Source of the DNA: Rhododendron vialii
Lineage: Eukaryota > Streptophyta > Magnoliopsida > Ericales > Ericaceae
DNA length: 64,000 nucleotides
Assembly: GCF_030253575.1 (NCBI RefSeq)
Contig: NC_080559.1
Location: 2,936,501-3,000,500, forward strand
Direction of reading: 5' to 3'
Shown here: positions 19,828-32,109 of the stretch, in pieces
Layout of the letters: each line of letters begins with the position of its first letter
How positions within the stretch are numbered: position 1 is the first letter of the stretch
Notes under the pieces: generated by a model
Told to the model about the DNA's origin: nothing
Databases searched by the model: none
Seen by the model: the letters and a program-made list of their open reading frames with translations, nothing else
Program-made: the position numbers and the translations under genes

Positions 19828-22026
19828 ATGGCCAGTACTAGCAGTGAAGCCCCTCCTCCCTCGTCACCCTGTGAAACTCCAACCATCAACAATTCTACCA
19901 AAGCCAAATCCAAGTCCTGCCCAATACGAAATTTGGTAGCCAATTTCAAGGCCAAGTTTTTTGTCTCCAAACCCAAACCGCTTGAGAACCACCACCACCA
20001 CCACAATGCAGCAGCTTCCACCAGTACTGCAACCACCAACAAAAACGACAACCACGGTGGAGCTCTTTCCCTCTCTTCTGAAACGATCCGTAATCTCTCC
20101 TCCTCGTGGATTCGGCCTTTGAAGGGGCGAATAAGTACATGGACCACGGTGGAGCTCTTTTCCTCTCTTCTAACATGATCCGTAATAATCTCCTCCTCGC
20201 CGATTCGGCGGCCTTTGCAGAGGCGAAGAAGTACATGGAGCACCTGAATGTCAAAATCAACACGGCCCACGAGAAATTTGAGGAGCTACAAACATTGGGC
20301 GGCAGTCTAAGAGACTTTGACAAACTCCGGAAGGACGTCGCGAAGCTGAGGTTGCAGATCTCTTCGCATGTGAAAATCCGTCCAGCCGATTCCAACCCAC
20401 ATCGTAAGCGGTGGCCTAATATAAATGAGGCCGAAGATGGAATCTCGCACTGCTTCTACGAGAAGCCAGAGGATACGCACACTGGTGATTTTGATGGCCT
20501 ATTGGAAGCTTTCCATGAGCTCTCCTGGCCATGCAAGCATTTTTTGTTATGTTTCTTCAAGTTCCCGCCAGCGGCAGTTATAAAGAGAACGACGATATTT
20601 TACCTGTGGATAGGCATAGGTTTCTGGATTTCCACTTATGAGCGTTGGAATGTGTTCTTTGATGAGCTTGTTGAGAAGGGCTTCATCCAACCTATCTAGC
20701 AAAATTGCTCCTTGGCACCAGACAGTTGCAGAATGAGCATTTCTGTTCGTTCTGCTTTATACGAAGCAGCTAAAGCTGGTGGATTTACTTCAAATGATAA
20801 TCTTGATTTGGATCTTGAAAATGATCGGGGTCATGAATTGGGGCACACATGTCTGATCAACGTTGGTGAAGCCATTATTAACTGGGAGTCCGAAATATTT
20901 GATAATATCGAGAATATCAGAATTCTTTATCTTGGAAGGTGGCAGAGCTCGGCTATGCACCACATTGAACTAGCAGACGCCGAAATTCTCCATGGACTGA
21001 AGGATCTGAAGAGCTTAACGTTTCTTAGCCTTCGAGGAATTTCGATGATCACAGAGCTCCCCGCATCCATTTTAGAGCTCAAGAATTTGGAGATCTTAGA
21101 TCTCCGAGCATGTCATAATCTTGAGGCGATTCCTGACAATATCGGTTTGCTCAAGAATCTGATGCACTTGGACATGTCCGAGTGTTACTTTTTAGAACAC
21201 ATGCCCGAGAGTCTTGCTCAACTATCAAGACTCGAAGTCCTCAAGGGATTCTTGATTGGAGATTTCAACAATAACAACAAACAATCGTGTACTCTTCACA
21301 ATTTGTCAAGACTGCAGAAGTTGAGAAAACTTAACATCTACGCAAGTGTGAAAGACTTTCGCAAACTGTGGGACCTTGATAATTTACAAAATTTTAAAGG
21401 CTTGCAAAAGTTGACAATATCATGGAGAGGATGCTCTTTACTAGGTGAAAGCCGCATACTAAGTCAAGAAGAAGCAAGCATGGAACTACTCAGACGAGGC
21501 CTTGTGATACTTCCTCCAAGATTGCAGAAACTAGAGCTAGCTTCAGTGTTTCCCTACAAAGTGTCTAACTGATTGGTTGTGGCCTTCTAAAATACAGGGA
21601 CTAAAGAAACTCTACATTAGTAGAGGGCAACTATGCGATCTAGGCCAATCACAGATACACCAAAGGGAGCAGCGGGTCGTGGAGATGTTGCGTTTGAAGT
21701 GGAACGTGAAGATATTGCGTTTGAAGTACTTGAGCAAATTAAAGATAGATTGGAGCGAATTGAGGAGAGTATTTCCAAAGTTAATTTACTTGCACCAAGA
21801 AGAATGCCCCAAGTTAACTACCTTCCCGTGTGATGAGAGGGGCGTGTGGATGAACATGGAGGCCCGGCGTGCTGAGTGGGGCTCATGTCCTCTTAGCCCA
21901 GTAGATGAGGAACAGGTTAGCCCTCCGCAAGGAAGGTGGCTAGGTTCTCCCCTGGCTTCTTTATCCTGGACTGGTATTTGTTTTCTTGTTCTTCCTCTCT
22001 CTAATCTTAGATTACTTCGCAAATAA
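19828..22026 (+). pseudogene. Winged-helix/LRR array copy 4, broken
   Basis: The leader (with a CT-run) and start codon are conserved, and all parts of the family can be followed: basic segment, partial plus full module, winged-helix-like region, LRRs. At least three lesions are seen. One base is missing near 20096 (cgtaatctctcc against cgtaatcatctcc in copy 3). There is a TAG at 20697-20699 in place of a Tyr codon. A 4-bp tandem insertion (ctag) near 21537 shifts the frame until TGA at 21570-21572. The extreme C-terminus diverges after GVWMNMEA (about 21863), so the last codons to 22026 are unrelated to the paralogues. The 3' block and AATAAA (22022-22027) remain. It is the most degraded of the full-length copies. 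Confidence 0.85.
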
Positions 22027-22421
22027 ACTATTGCTACGTACCTAAAATATGTACTCATTTTGGTTTTTTATCCCATAAAATGAGCGGTATTTCCTCTTGT
22101 TAAATTAACTCTATATAACTAGTATATATGGATATTGCTCAAGGGTAATTATTGAAATGAGTTAGAGATGAATTGAAGATGTTAAAGTGGAATTCTTTTG
22201 CGCTATAGCAATATTCAGAGTGATTGATTATGCACAAACAAACTCACTAGAATCTCTCAACCTCACACTGAATTCACACACCATATGCAAACTACATACA
22301 GATTTATACTACTACAAGCCTAATTTTACAATCACAAACTCACAGCCAACCCATCAAATCCTCACAACTTCTACCCAATGAAAATGACTTAGAATTACGA
22401 TTTTAGTCCAGCGTGCCATTT

Positions 22422-22565
22422 TCGGTTTGAAAAATAAAGTACTTCCAAGCATCATTTTTCAAGTTTCTTTACGCCAAATTAAAGTACTTCAAGAACTCTT
22501 TAATATGGTGCAAAGATATTTAAAAAATGATACACGGAAGTATTTTATTTTCTGATTTCAAAATT
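22422..22565. mobile_element. Small foldback element
   Basis: The text gaaaaataaagtacttcc...catcatttttcaa is mirrored by aaaaaatgat...ggaagtattttatttt, giving a hairpin of about 145 bp between copy 4 and NTAQ1. No gene is seen from 22030 to 22882. Confidence 0.5.
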
Positions 22566-22882
22566 GCATGTCTTTTAGTATTGGTCTAGCAATTTGGAAC
22601 AAAGGGAGAGAAATAATAGTATCATGTTATGGATAACTTTATGCTATAAGTTCACATATGGCTCTATTTTATGAGCTCCCTTCGGTTCCCGAAAAACTCA
22701 GGGACTTCCTTACGACCATATAAACTGGTTTCGTATTTACCACCCAAAAAAAATAAGAACCAAACTGGTCTTGTAAATATGTGCTACGAAGTGAGATTTG
22801 ACACCTGAGGTTCAATCAATTTGGAAAGTAGGCTAAGTAGCTTCATCGAAATGCAGTTTATAATGCATGTCTCGCAGAGATT

Positions 22883-25800
22883 TCACAAATCATCCAGGGA
22901 GAAAAATTCTTCTAGTTGGGTTTCATTGACCACAATGCCAAGTTTATGACTACGAACTGCAATGATCGAATCACTACCTACGTTACTCACTACGTCTGCA
23001 GCAATGATCTCCATGTACTCGTTCAGGTTGTGCACAGTTCCATCTGCAAAAGCATAGGAGAAATTAGCAGGAGTAGAAAGCATGTCACTGCAAAATTGCA
23101 CTACAGCCAAACAGCAAAGTATGTTCAGATCACATGACAATCTTTTTTCCAAGGAATAACTATGGTTGCTCGTGTGATTGTGTTTCTGTATGTGTTTGTG
23201 TGTCAGTGTAAGTGTGTCAGAGAGAGAGAGATATTCGTCCCGGATGCGCAGTTAGATCAGTTATGATTGTGTGCCACTAATATTATTCATAACACTATAA
23301 TTAGAACCGACCGGCTCTTTGTTTGATGGGACTATTACTTAAAGGGTATATGTAAATATTCAATGCCATGTGATACGTAGTTCATGGGATTATTAGTGAT
23401 GAGATTAACAATACTACACTCTCCGTTGTATGGTATATATACCAGGATTCGGGGGATTATGCATCCAATGATTCGATGAATACTAATTCTGGACCATAAA
23501 GATTTTAATCAAACACTGAATAGATGGTCCTCTTGACTAGATAGTCCAATTTGACGCTCATAAGTCATATCCTGTCAAAGAAGCGGGCCCAAAGTGAAAA
23601 TAGGCACTAGGTTGCTCTAGCAAAAAATGTACAGTTCATTGAATTCCGGTTAAATAACATTTGTGACACAAATTGGAAGTTCTACCAACCATGGACCATA
23701 GTAGCAATGATGGCACTAAGTGAATCTCAGATAAACTCACTATTAAAGACATGTTTCGTTGGTTGGACTACAACTGAACAGATCTACAGTTATATACACC
23801 CATTGGATAATTAATCTCACTCAATTAACAGTCAGAGATTGCCAATATCATTTGCCCTATGTATCCTATATCGCATGTTCAGACCAATATGAAGTCGGTC
23901 CACTAAGTGTTGCATTCAAGTGCCATAATACAATCCCATGGGGAATATAATCCACCAAGACCAATCAAACAGGCCCTAAAGGATTCAAGACCGAAACCCG
24001 AGGTCTCAGTTTAACTGCAGCTTACAAAAATGTAATCGCGCAATTCCCAGGGGATATCTGAGCACACCATGGTACATTTCTATTACCTCACTCTCTTAAA
24101 ATGCAATCCTGGGCTTATTCATACTGTACAGATAAGTGAAACCCTTGAGAGACGAAACCCTCCATGTTTCTTCTCATCGAGAAATATAGATCAATCTCTA
24201 CACATGCTGGAAGGGATATTGTTGATGAAATCCACTGTAGCTTCTGGGAGACTAGCAAGTACCAAGTAGACATGCATGCAATGCACACCTATCCCGATAA
24301 TTCCATGCTGTTTCTATTAAACCTTTCTCCAGCCGTGTTCCTAAGTCCGACCCACATACACTCCAAGGAGAACACATCCACAAAGATGTTCGAAACTTGT
24401 GCTCGTGTAACAAATTTAGTGATCAACGATAACATCCAAAACTAATAGTAAACAATCGATGTTAAAGAACAAAGCAGCCATTATATTCATCAAAATGTGG
24501 GCTATGCAACTAGATAAAAGGCTGCTACACCTTTTTTAGACCATGAGACCAAGTCATGTCAAGAAAAGATAAACCATGTTGGAATCTTTCAATAATCCTC
24601 ACTGTAATAATCAAGCATGTTGAGCTGAGCTAATTTAGGCACAAGCATAAATTATGTACTATATATGCAGAGCAGTCGTTTCCAAACAGTAACTCTGGAG
24701 AAAGATGTTAAAGCCTATACGCAACCTACTACCAAACATAGACATCATGAAAGATAAAAGAAAATATCTGCACAGAAAATGCAAAGATTGCATCACATGC
24801 TGCATGTCAAACACAATTCACATGACTATCACTTTCATGAATTAATCAAACCTAACAACAATTGTAAATTCAATTTTAAATGGCATAAATTTGTAGTCAA
24901 ACTGCTTCTTGAACTTACCTTCAGCAACTATTGGTCCATATGCAGGTGGTTTAGCAGTCCAGTTTCCTAGAGAATCCTTCATGTGTCTTCTATCAGATGC
25001 AAAGAAACGAAGGAAAATTGGAGCATGCACAACCCGGAAGAACCTGAGATTGCAAAGCAGCAATCAATTCATATACTTTTCCAATTGAGTTTCAAGAAAT
25101 CTAAAACTGTACATGACAAAAATCAATTCCCCAGCGTGATGAAAGAGAAATTTTGGAAAGGAGGGCCAACAAAATAAATCATGACAAGGCATAGCAAGAA
25201 ATGGATAATTTGGAGTTAGAATAACAAGAGTAGAACTGGATACTTGAAGAGTGCTGCTGCTGTGTATTAAACACAGACTCCTCTGGAATGAGATACCAAT
25301 GTTGGTCCAGAACTGAGGTATACCATGCCTAATATGTCTAGCGGGGCATACGCCGAACAAGCAAGTCCAACAATTCAAGTTATGCAATTATGTGCGTACA
25401 CTTCCAAGTTATAGCTTTTGTAAAACAGAGTTGCCATAAGATGAGTGAAGTCCCCAAGCTAAATGCACCAGGATACATAAAAAGTACCAGGTTGTCTAAA
25501 GAACCAAAATTTGAATTTGAATTTTTAGCCATATGGCACAGCCTCACCTGATCCTCAGACTGGCTTTCAGAGTATTGTAGCAATTAGAAAATACCCAACC
25601 AAAAACAATTTGGTGGATGTGGGGCAAATGGTCCCTCCCTAAACTGACAGATGTTAGTTTAAAATTACCAAATCAATTCTTTTCTGTTGTTCACACTACT
25701 TATGTGAAAGTTTGACTTTGACTTCTTTAGATACAGTAGTAGGATAGGTTCAACACTTCATTTCCTACAGAATCAGAAGTATAATCATGTTTTGCTTTAT

Positions 25801-28378
25801 TTTTTGACAGAATGATACACCCAAGGTACCCACCAAAAATCACTAGTTCTAGTCGGATTGTTCCCTTCCTTTATTTGTTGGTGTTACATTTTTACACCCA
25901 AGGTACCCACCAAAAATCACTAGTTCTAGTCGGATTGTTCCCTTCCTTTATTTGTTGGTGTACATTTTTTAAGTGACAGACAAAAGACAAGGGAAGCCAG
26001 TACTATTTCTGCTGTGATTTCATCTATGAAACAAGATGCCAAATCTATACGAGGCTTTCCAAGAATCCTAAGGTAACAAGTTTGTTAAAACATAAGCTTC
26101 ATCTGCCTAATTGTAGTGATATCGTCTCCTGGGTGTTATTATATGTATTGTTGGGCATATTACTGAGTCCACAAACTCTGGTATACACTTGCCAAGAAAA
26201 AAAATATGTACGGAAGATCAGTAGACATTACCTTTGAAAATCAGCAAAAAGTTGAAAAGATGGCCGGATGGTTTCTGATACATAGGAGGCCAAAGGAGAT
26301 GGACAATGAAGACTTGAGTCTAAATCCCACACAAGAGGAGAAGAGTGGCTTTCTTTCTTTCTCTGTATAAGCATTGCAATTTCAAGGTTTAGAAAGTTGA
26401 AACAACATTCATGCAGGAAAGTAAATGGAAAAAACCTATTTCAGTGTTCTACCAACAGAAAAATGATGAGATTTAGTTCTCACCTGAATGCAGATGACAT
26501 GGTAGTCCCATAGAATTACTCCATCAGCTCTGTGACTAGCCTTCTGATGCCACAATGGAACCTGTACAATGGTCATCAAATGATTCAAATTGAGAAGGGC
26601 TTTACCTCGGCCAATCCAATTTATGCTATAACATGCACGAGAAGGAATCCTTCTTCTCGTTGGCTCAAGCAAAATGGCAAGGCTATTGTCAAAATTTGAT
26701 CAGAGTGAAAGAGACCCATTGGTAGAGACGTCACCCAAGGGACAAGTGTGGCATTTCCTTGTCACCACTTGTCTTAATCAATAAAGGCATTCTCTTTTCC
26801 AAGACCAACCCAAACGCAAGTATTATTTGTAAATAACCTTGAACACTCAAGAAATCGGTCACTTTTTCTTGTGAATTCAGGGAACCTCTAAAATTCAAAC
26901 TCTGAAAATAGGTCCAGGTTATGAGCCAGTAAAGCAGACTAAATTCAAGGAATGGGAGAACTCTCTTAGTAATTAAGCACGCTGAGTAGCATATGGTTTC
27001 GTAATCAATACAAGAAGTATGCCAGTGCAGGATGATGTATCCAATGAATCGCCATAAGGCAGAATAGGACAATGAAGATTTAAAGAACTCATAGCTCAAA
27101 CGAGAAGTCCGTGAAAACTTGGTGTCAAGATTCACTTTTACAGTGTATTTGTTAAATACGATCTTCGGTGCTTTCACCCAGCATTCTGACAAACAACAGT
27201 CATGTAAAATGATTTAAGAAAGGTCCATTACAGACATCAATGTCATCGTTACATGGGAATCATTAGGGGACGTTTCATGTATTCTCCAAAACCTAGTGGA
27301 ATACAACAGCCAGTTGTATGGAAAATATACAGTTACAAACCTGCTTCTTTTCATTGGAGATGAACACCACATATAGGTCAGATCCATCAGCATCAGCTAC
27401 CCCACTTGTGCATAGCTTTTTGCAAAGCAGATACACATTCTCCTCACTCAAAAAAGGAAAAAACCAAACAAGAACAAAGAACATTCAGCATTATTTGATT
27501 GATTAGGAATCTAGGATTCAGCATGCATTCTTGCAGTTTATAAAAGGAGAAAAGTCCCTCTCTTTTTTTACTCTTGTAAATTAATCATTAAACCAAAAAT
27601 GATAAAAATGTAATAGCTCATTAAGGTTCAAAACACTTTTGCCATATCTTTTAACGGGAAATATAAGTTAGAAATAATGACTCTTTGTCTTTGATACATC
27701 AAGTTCTTTGATACGCTGATTTTTAATTATCTCAAACAGATCCGTTCAAACCAAGAAGTGGCTTGATTTCTTTCATGGTGGGAGCCTGGGAGGGGAAACA
27801 AGTGGAGTCATGGGTAGGGGCAAGGGGCTTTCGAAAACATAGGTTTCCCAAAAGGTACTATTCAGGATTATATATACCTACCAACTTTGTCTATCTCAAG
27901 GTATTAAGAGTCTCATAGACTCATAGGTATCTTGGTTCTTAGTAGCTACCAGACATAGCTAGAGATTTTCCCCAACGACAAAGCTAAAAAAGCAATACGG
28001 TTACATTATACAGCAACGGAGCAACCCCATATAGTCTTCCACATACCTACAACCTCAACTCGGAAAGTACCCGGAAGTCCGGAACAAATAGAGCACCGAA
28101 AACCAGAAACAAGATCAAGCTTTTTATAGCTGACATGCCACTCTGAGGATGTGCCCATCTATGTTATCCCCTATTAACACAAGTTCTCTTAAAACCCAAG
28201 CTATTTAAAGGCAACTACTCCATTGGTCCCTTCACTCCCTTGTTCTCAAGGGTGAGTTCTACCACGAGTTTTTATCATGAGATCTTGGAGAATCTCTATT
28301 GCAAGAGAAAATCCAAGAAGAATTTGTTGGAATAGCAATATCTATATTTATGTATACGTGTATATATATATATATATA

Positions 28379-28470
<92 letters not shown>

Positions 28471-28577
28471 GAGGGAGAGAGAGAGAACCAGTAGGAAGGG
28501 GTATGCTGAAACTGGGAAATATCCAGAGGACGAACGGCGGTTGGTGCTGAGGTTGAATCCAATTCCGAAGTTGCCAT
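22883..28577 (-). CDS. NTAQ1: Protein N-terminal glutamine amidohydrolase
   Basis: Six exons on the minus strand give 229 aa: 28577-28489, 27446-27341, 26561-26484, 26362-26232, 25043-24919, 23043-22883 (stop included). All introns are GT-AG and all frames join. The enzyme converts N-terminal Gln of proteins to Glu, feeding them into the Arg/N-degron pathway; it is a monomeric cytosolic/nuclear enzyme. Family landmarks are HTPSYCEEN, the VFISNEKKQ and PLWHQKAS segments, WDYHV, WDLD and [10 protein letters not shown]. The catalytic triad is Cys30, His86 and Asp104, matching Cys28/His81/Asp97 of the human protein. Length agrees with plant homologues (about 225 aa). The Cys30 codon is split by intron 1 (TG|T). 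The gene looks intact and single. Confidence 0.95.
23314..23976. mobile_element. Possible terminal-inverted-repeat element in NTAQ1 intron 5
   Basis: Within the 1.9-kb intron 5, ggctctttgtttgatgggac near 23313 is roughly mirrored by gaccaatcaaacaggccct ending at about 23977. Such ends are common in plant hAT or Harbinger-like non-autonomous elements. Matching is imperfect and no target duplication is clear. Confidence 0.3.
25816..25969. repeat. Near-perfect 77-bp tandem duplication in NTAQ1 intron 4
   Basis: The unit beginning tacacccaaggtacccacc is present twice in direct order (25816-25892 and 25893 on), differing by only one or two bases near the end. It is a recent local duplication, well away from the splice sites of exons 4 and 5. 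Confidence 0.85.
28360..28468. repeat. Compound (TA)n(CA)n(TA)n microsatellite
   Basis: About 110 bp of dinucleotide repeats: TA at 28360-28378, CA at 28380-28415, TA at 28416-28467. It lies in NTAQ1 intron 1, starting only some 20 nt from the splice donor at 28488. Long apparent reading frames here ([12 protein letters not shown]) are artefacts of the repeat. Confidence 0.95.
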
Positions 28578-29445
28578 CTATGTATCTATCAATTTCAATA
28601 CATATGTGTTTATATACGTATATGGAGCATATACAATACAGCCTATATGTATATTCTCCGAAGAGCTTTTTTCCGCAGAGTGTAGAGAGAGGAGAGCACA
28701 CTTTCAGCCGTGGCGGGCAGCGGCACGAAGAAGGTCCTTTTTATTGAGAAAATAATAATAATAATAATAATTTTGACACTTTTTTTTTTTTTTTTGTGTT
28801 ACTCTATAAACTCCCTTATAAATGTATTTTTACATCAAAAAATATTTATTCATCAAAAATATACTTACAGAGAGTTGGCATTAATAAAAAAGTAAGGCGG
28901 TAAAATCACAGAAAAAGCCAAAAGGCCAAAGTAGAAAAAGGCTTAATAATCATTTTGCCCATCAAACTTTTCCTAACATGACAAATCCGTCCATCAACTT
29001 TCAATGCTTCTTTTTGGGCCCTCAAATGATGCATTTGGAACTTATATATGAGATTAATGCTTGTTTGAAACTTAGGGAAGAGAAGGAAAAATTAAAATTA
29101 TTTCCGCAAAAGCTCTTTCTCTCTCTCTCATGTACTTATGGATCTTCTACTTTAGCCCTTCTCAAGTTCTCTCTCTATCTAACTAAACCCTACCTCTCCA
29201 GAAAATTTAAAGAAAAATGTGAGTTGTTTTGCTGCTGAAATCTAGGTATGCTATTCCTCACCATTTTCTCCTCTTTCACTTTTTTCCAGACTATCACTCA
29301 AGCTTTTGATACATTAATAGTTCATATCCCGCTTGAACTCTAGATTTTTTTTCAAATTTTTTTTTAAAAAAAGTTAATCTCTATTTACGTTGTTCTCAAT
29401 GCAGATCTCAAACATTGAAGAGAATGCATATATTTCTATTAGCTC

Positions 29446-29533
<88 letters not shown>

Positions 29534-29979
29534 CATATTTGTCCATGAATGGAAGGTCAAAAAAATAGATAGCAATTTAATGGTTTAAGTTGAAGGGAAT
29601 AGTAAACACACCCCTTGTTTCCATTGATATAAGTAGAAAGATTACTAGATTAGCATTCTTGTGAAAGTTTAATGGCGTTTTAACCTCCTAAAAAAATTCA
29701 GCCAAAAATGAAGTTTAATGTCTTAGATAGTTAGATTGAAGGAAACAATAAACAATCCCCGTGAAAGTTTAATAGTAGCACTTCATCTCCCAAAAAAAGA
29801 AGAAGGAAGTTTAATGGCCTAGATTGAAGGAAACAAAAAGCGAGGGCTGACTCTGAAATAGTAAACTAAACTGGAGGGACAAAACAAATCGGCTAGGGCT
29901 TGTTTGGCAATTGGGAATACAAATCCGAACAAACGCGAATCAATCTCAATCCTCATTCCTCAATGCGAATTGCTAAACC
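28578..29979. other. Divergent intergenic region NTAQ1/DTW gene
   Basis: This 1.4-kb spacer separates two start codons facing away from each other and must hold both promoters. It contains an (ATA)n run near 28749-28770, a (GT)n(GA)n microsatellite at 29452-29530 and two loosely repeated segments at 29640-29830 (aaagtttaatgg, agattgaaggaaac). No further gene is seen. Confidence 0.6.
29452..29530. repeat. (GT)n(GA)n microsatellite
   Basis: About 13 GT units are followed by about 25 GA units, some 450 bp upstream of the DTW gene start codon. Confidence 0.95.
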
Positions 29980-30085
29980 ATGGAACCAGACCAAGACCTC
30001 ACCACACTCTTCCACACCTCCGATCCGCCAACCACCGCCACCACGCGGCGGAGAATCTGCAGCGGAGGCTGCGACAGGCCGGTAA
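29962..30085 (+). other. Upstream ORF overlapping the DTW start
   Basis: An ATG at 29962 in weak context (ctcaatgc) opens a 40-codon frame that ends at 30085, overlapping the first 106 nt of the main frame. The main ATG at 29980 has a strong context (accatgg). If transcription starts upstream of 29962 this frame could lower translation of the DTW protein. This is sequence-based inference only. Confidence 0.35.
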
Positions 30086-32109
30086 ACGTGTGCCTCTGCG
30101 AAAAAATCCCAGCCGAATCCATCTCAACACTCACCCAAGTCGTGATCCTCCACCACCCCCACGAGCAGCGCCACAAGCTCGCCACCGTGCCCGTCCTCGC
30201 CAAGTGCCTCCGCCACTGCCAGACCCTAGTCGGCCGCCGCTTACGCCTCGGCGACTCGCCTCTCCTCGATTCTCTCTACAATGCCGCCGTTGAAAACCCT
30301 AGTCGACCGTATAGCGCCGTGTATCTGTTTCCTGGTACGGCTTCTGTTTCAGCAGTAGTTTTCCCTAAATTACTGGTTTAGTGTGCGTTTCCACTATATT
30401 ATTGGACGACATTCTAGTGGCAACACTTAAGTTGTTCCCGGTAAGTAGTTCTACTATTTTAGTTATGTATGTGAGGATAATGACCTGCCTAGAAATTAGT
30501 GAAAATATGGATTTTGGTCTATTTAATCCATTTATTTTGTTCGGTATTATGTGCTTTTTGTAATATTTTGTTTAATTTTTCTTAAATTTTTTTAAAAGCA
30601 ATCATTCGACTCGATGTGGAATCAGAAAAACATATGGAAAAAGAATCGAATTTGAAAAAGTTTAGATATGACTGGCAAGAAAAGATACTACTTCAAACTT
30701 CAAAGACAGCTAGTTCAAAAAAAATCAGACAGAAGCAATCCTCTTTTCTTTTTCTTTTTTTTGTTGGTCGCAACTTTTTACTTTTTATATTGCTTTCGTA
30801 GAGACGAGCGACAAATTCAAATAATTTAGGGTGAATCTAACGAAAAAATAAGTAAGGATGAACAAAAATACTGAAACAATAACTTGGTAGGAGGCGCCTT
30901 GATCTTATTGCCACTTGGCTACAGTAGTATAGAGAAATTCTGATGGTCGACTTACTCTTGATTTGAATTCAGAAGTTGAGGAAGTGTTTGGGCAAAGTTC
31001 AAAAAGGTTGTGTTTAGAGTCCAAAAGTTGGCTTTGGAGTGATCGTAAAGAATTTGGATGATAATTCAACTAGTGATTTGGAAGAAGGTTTTGAGCATTA
31101 AATGATGACCACTCGTGGGAATGAATTTCGATTTAATAATTGATATACATATGGACTTCTAATTGTATACCGGGGCAGGATAGGTGTGAAACTCCCAGAT
31201 TCACACTTCACAAATTTGACTTTTGGATTGAAGGTTTCTCCTATTCTAACCATGATAATTCCAGAACGTTAGTCGTTAATGTCTAGAAGTACATATTTGA
31301 GTTTGCGATCTAGGGAAACACCATGGAGAGTTTATGTTTGTAGAGCATTACTTCTGATTGTGTTGGGCTCGTAAGTTCCACCAGGCTTACACGGTTACAC
31401 ACTTGTACCTAAAGCATGTATGAGTTTTCCAAAATTTTGGCTTCTCCCCATCATTTCTTTGACATTTGGTTCCAATTGACAGTTAAAACATACCAAATTC
31501 TTTTGTCCTGAAAAAGATTCTGCATTCCTCAGATAAAAATCGTGAATGAATCAGTTTAGCAGTCATCACATGTACATAATTGGAATATAGTGATTGGTTG
31601 ACACTGATGATTGGGGGTCTCGCTTTGACAACGATGGTCATCACTCTTTCTCAGGTACAGATTCATCGCCTGCAATTGATATTAGCAAGTGTCAATCCTC
31701 ATTGCGTGGTTCTTACATAAGCAAGTATGTTCTCATTGCTTTCGATGCGACCTGGAAGCACGCTAAGGAGATGGTACAAGCAAGTTTACCCTTTTTATCA
31801 AAGTTTGCAGTACGGGTTTGTTTAGATTATGATGTTGGGAAAGAAGGCGGGACCATATTTGATTCGGAATTGATTCTAAGGAAGGAGCCCTTTAGCGGGT
31901 GCATGAGCACGATGGAGGCTATTGCACGAGCTTTGTGTGTTCTTGAGCCTCATGGGGTTGAGATTGAGGGTAGGTTGGTGGAGGTTTTAAGAGCTATGGT
32001 TAGGTTTCAAGCTTGTTACTTGAAGCCCATGAAGCCAAGGCCTAAGTTGCTGAAGAGGGGTAAGGAGGATGAGATGAAGAATCAGAGTGCTGTAGTGTTT
32101 GGTTTATGA
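29980..32109 (+). CDS. DTW-domain protein, tRNA-uridine aminocarboxypropyltransferase family
   Basis: Two exons, 29980-30334 and 31655-32109, join in frame (CCTG|GTACAG) to 269 aa. The DTW/TapT family transfers the 3-amino-3-carboxypropyl group of S-adenosylmethionine to uridine in tRNA (acp3U at position 20/20a or 47). Visible landmarks are a Cys cluster C27-x3-C31-DRP-x3-C38-x-C40, the HHPHEQRHKLAT segment (residues about 58-69), LFPG at the exon joint, the DATW signature at 149-152 followed by KHAKEM, and a basic C-terminus (KPMKPRPKLLKR). Exon 1 is GC-rich against its surroundings. The start is chosen for its strong context and family-like N-terminus. The gene appears intact; which uridine it modifies cannot be told from sequence alone. 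Confidence 0.93.

Noticed and set aside
26731-27192. Minus-strand frame of 153 codons in NTAQ1 intron 2
   Set aside because: No recognisable domain, it lies wholly inside an intron of the same strand, and splicing between flanking exons is clear. I could not link it to a known element with confidence.
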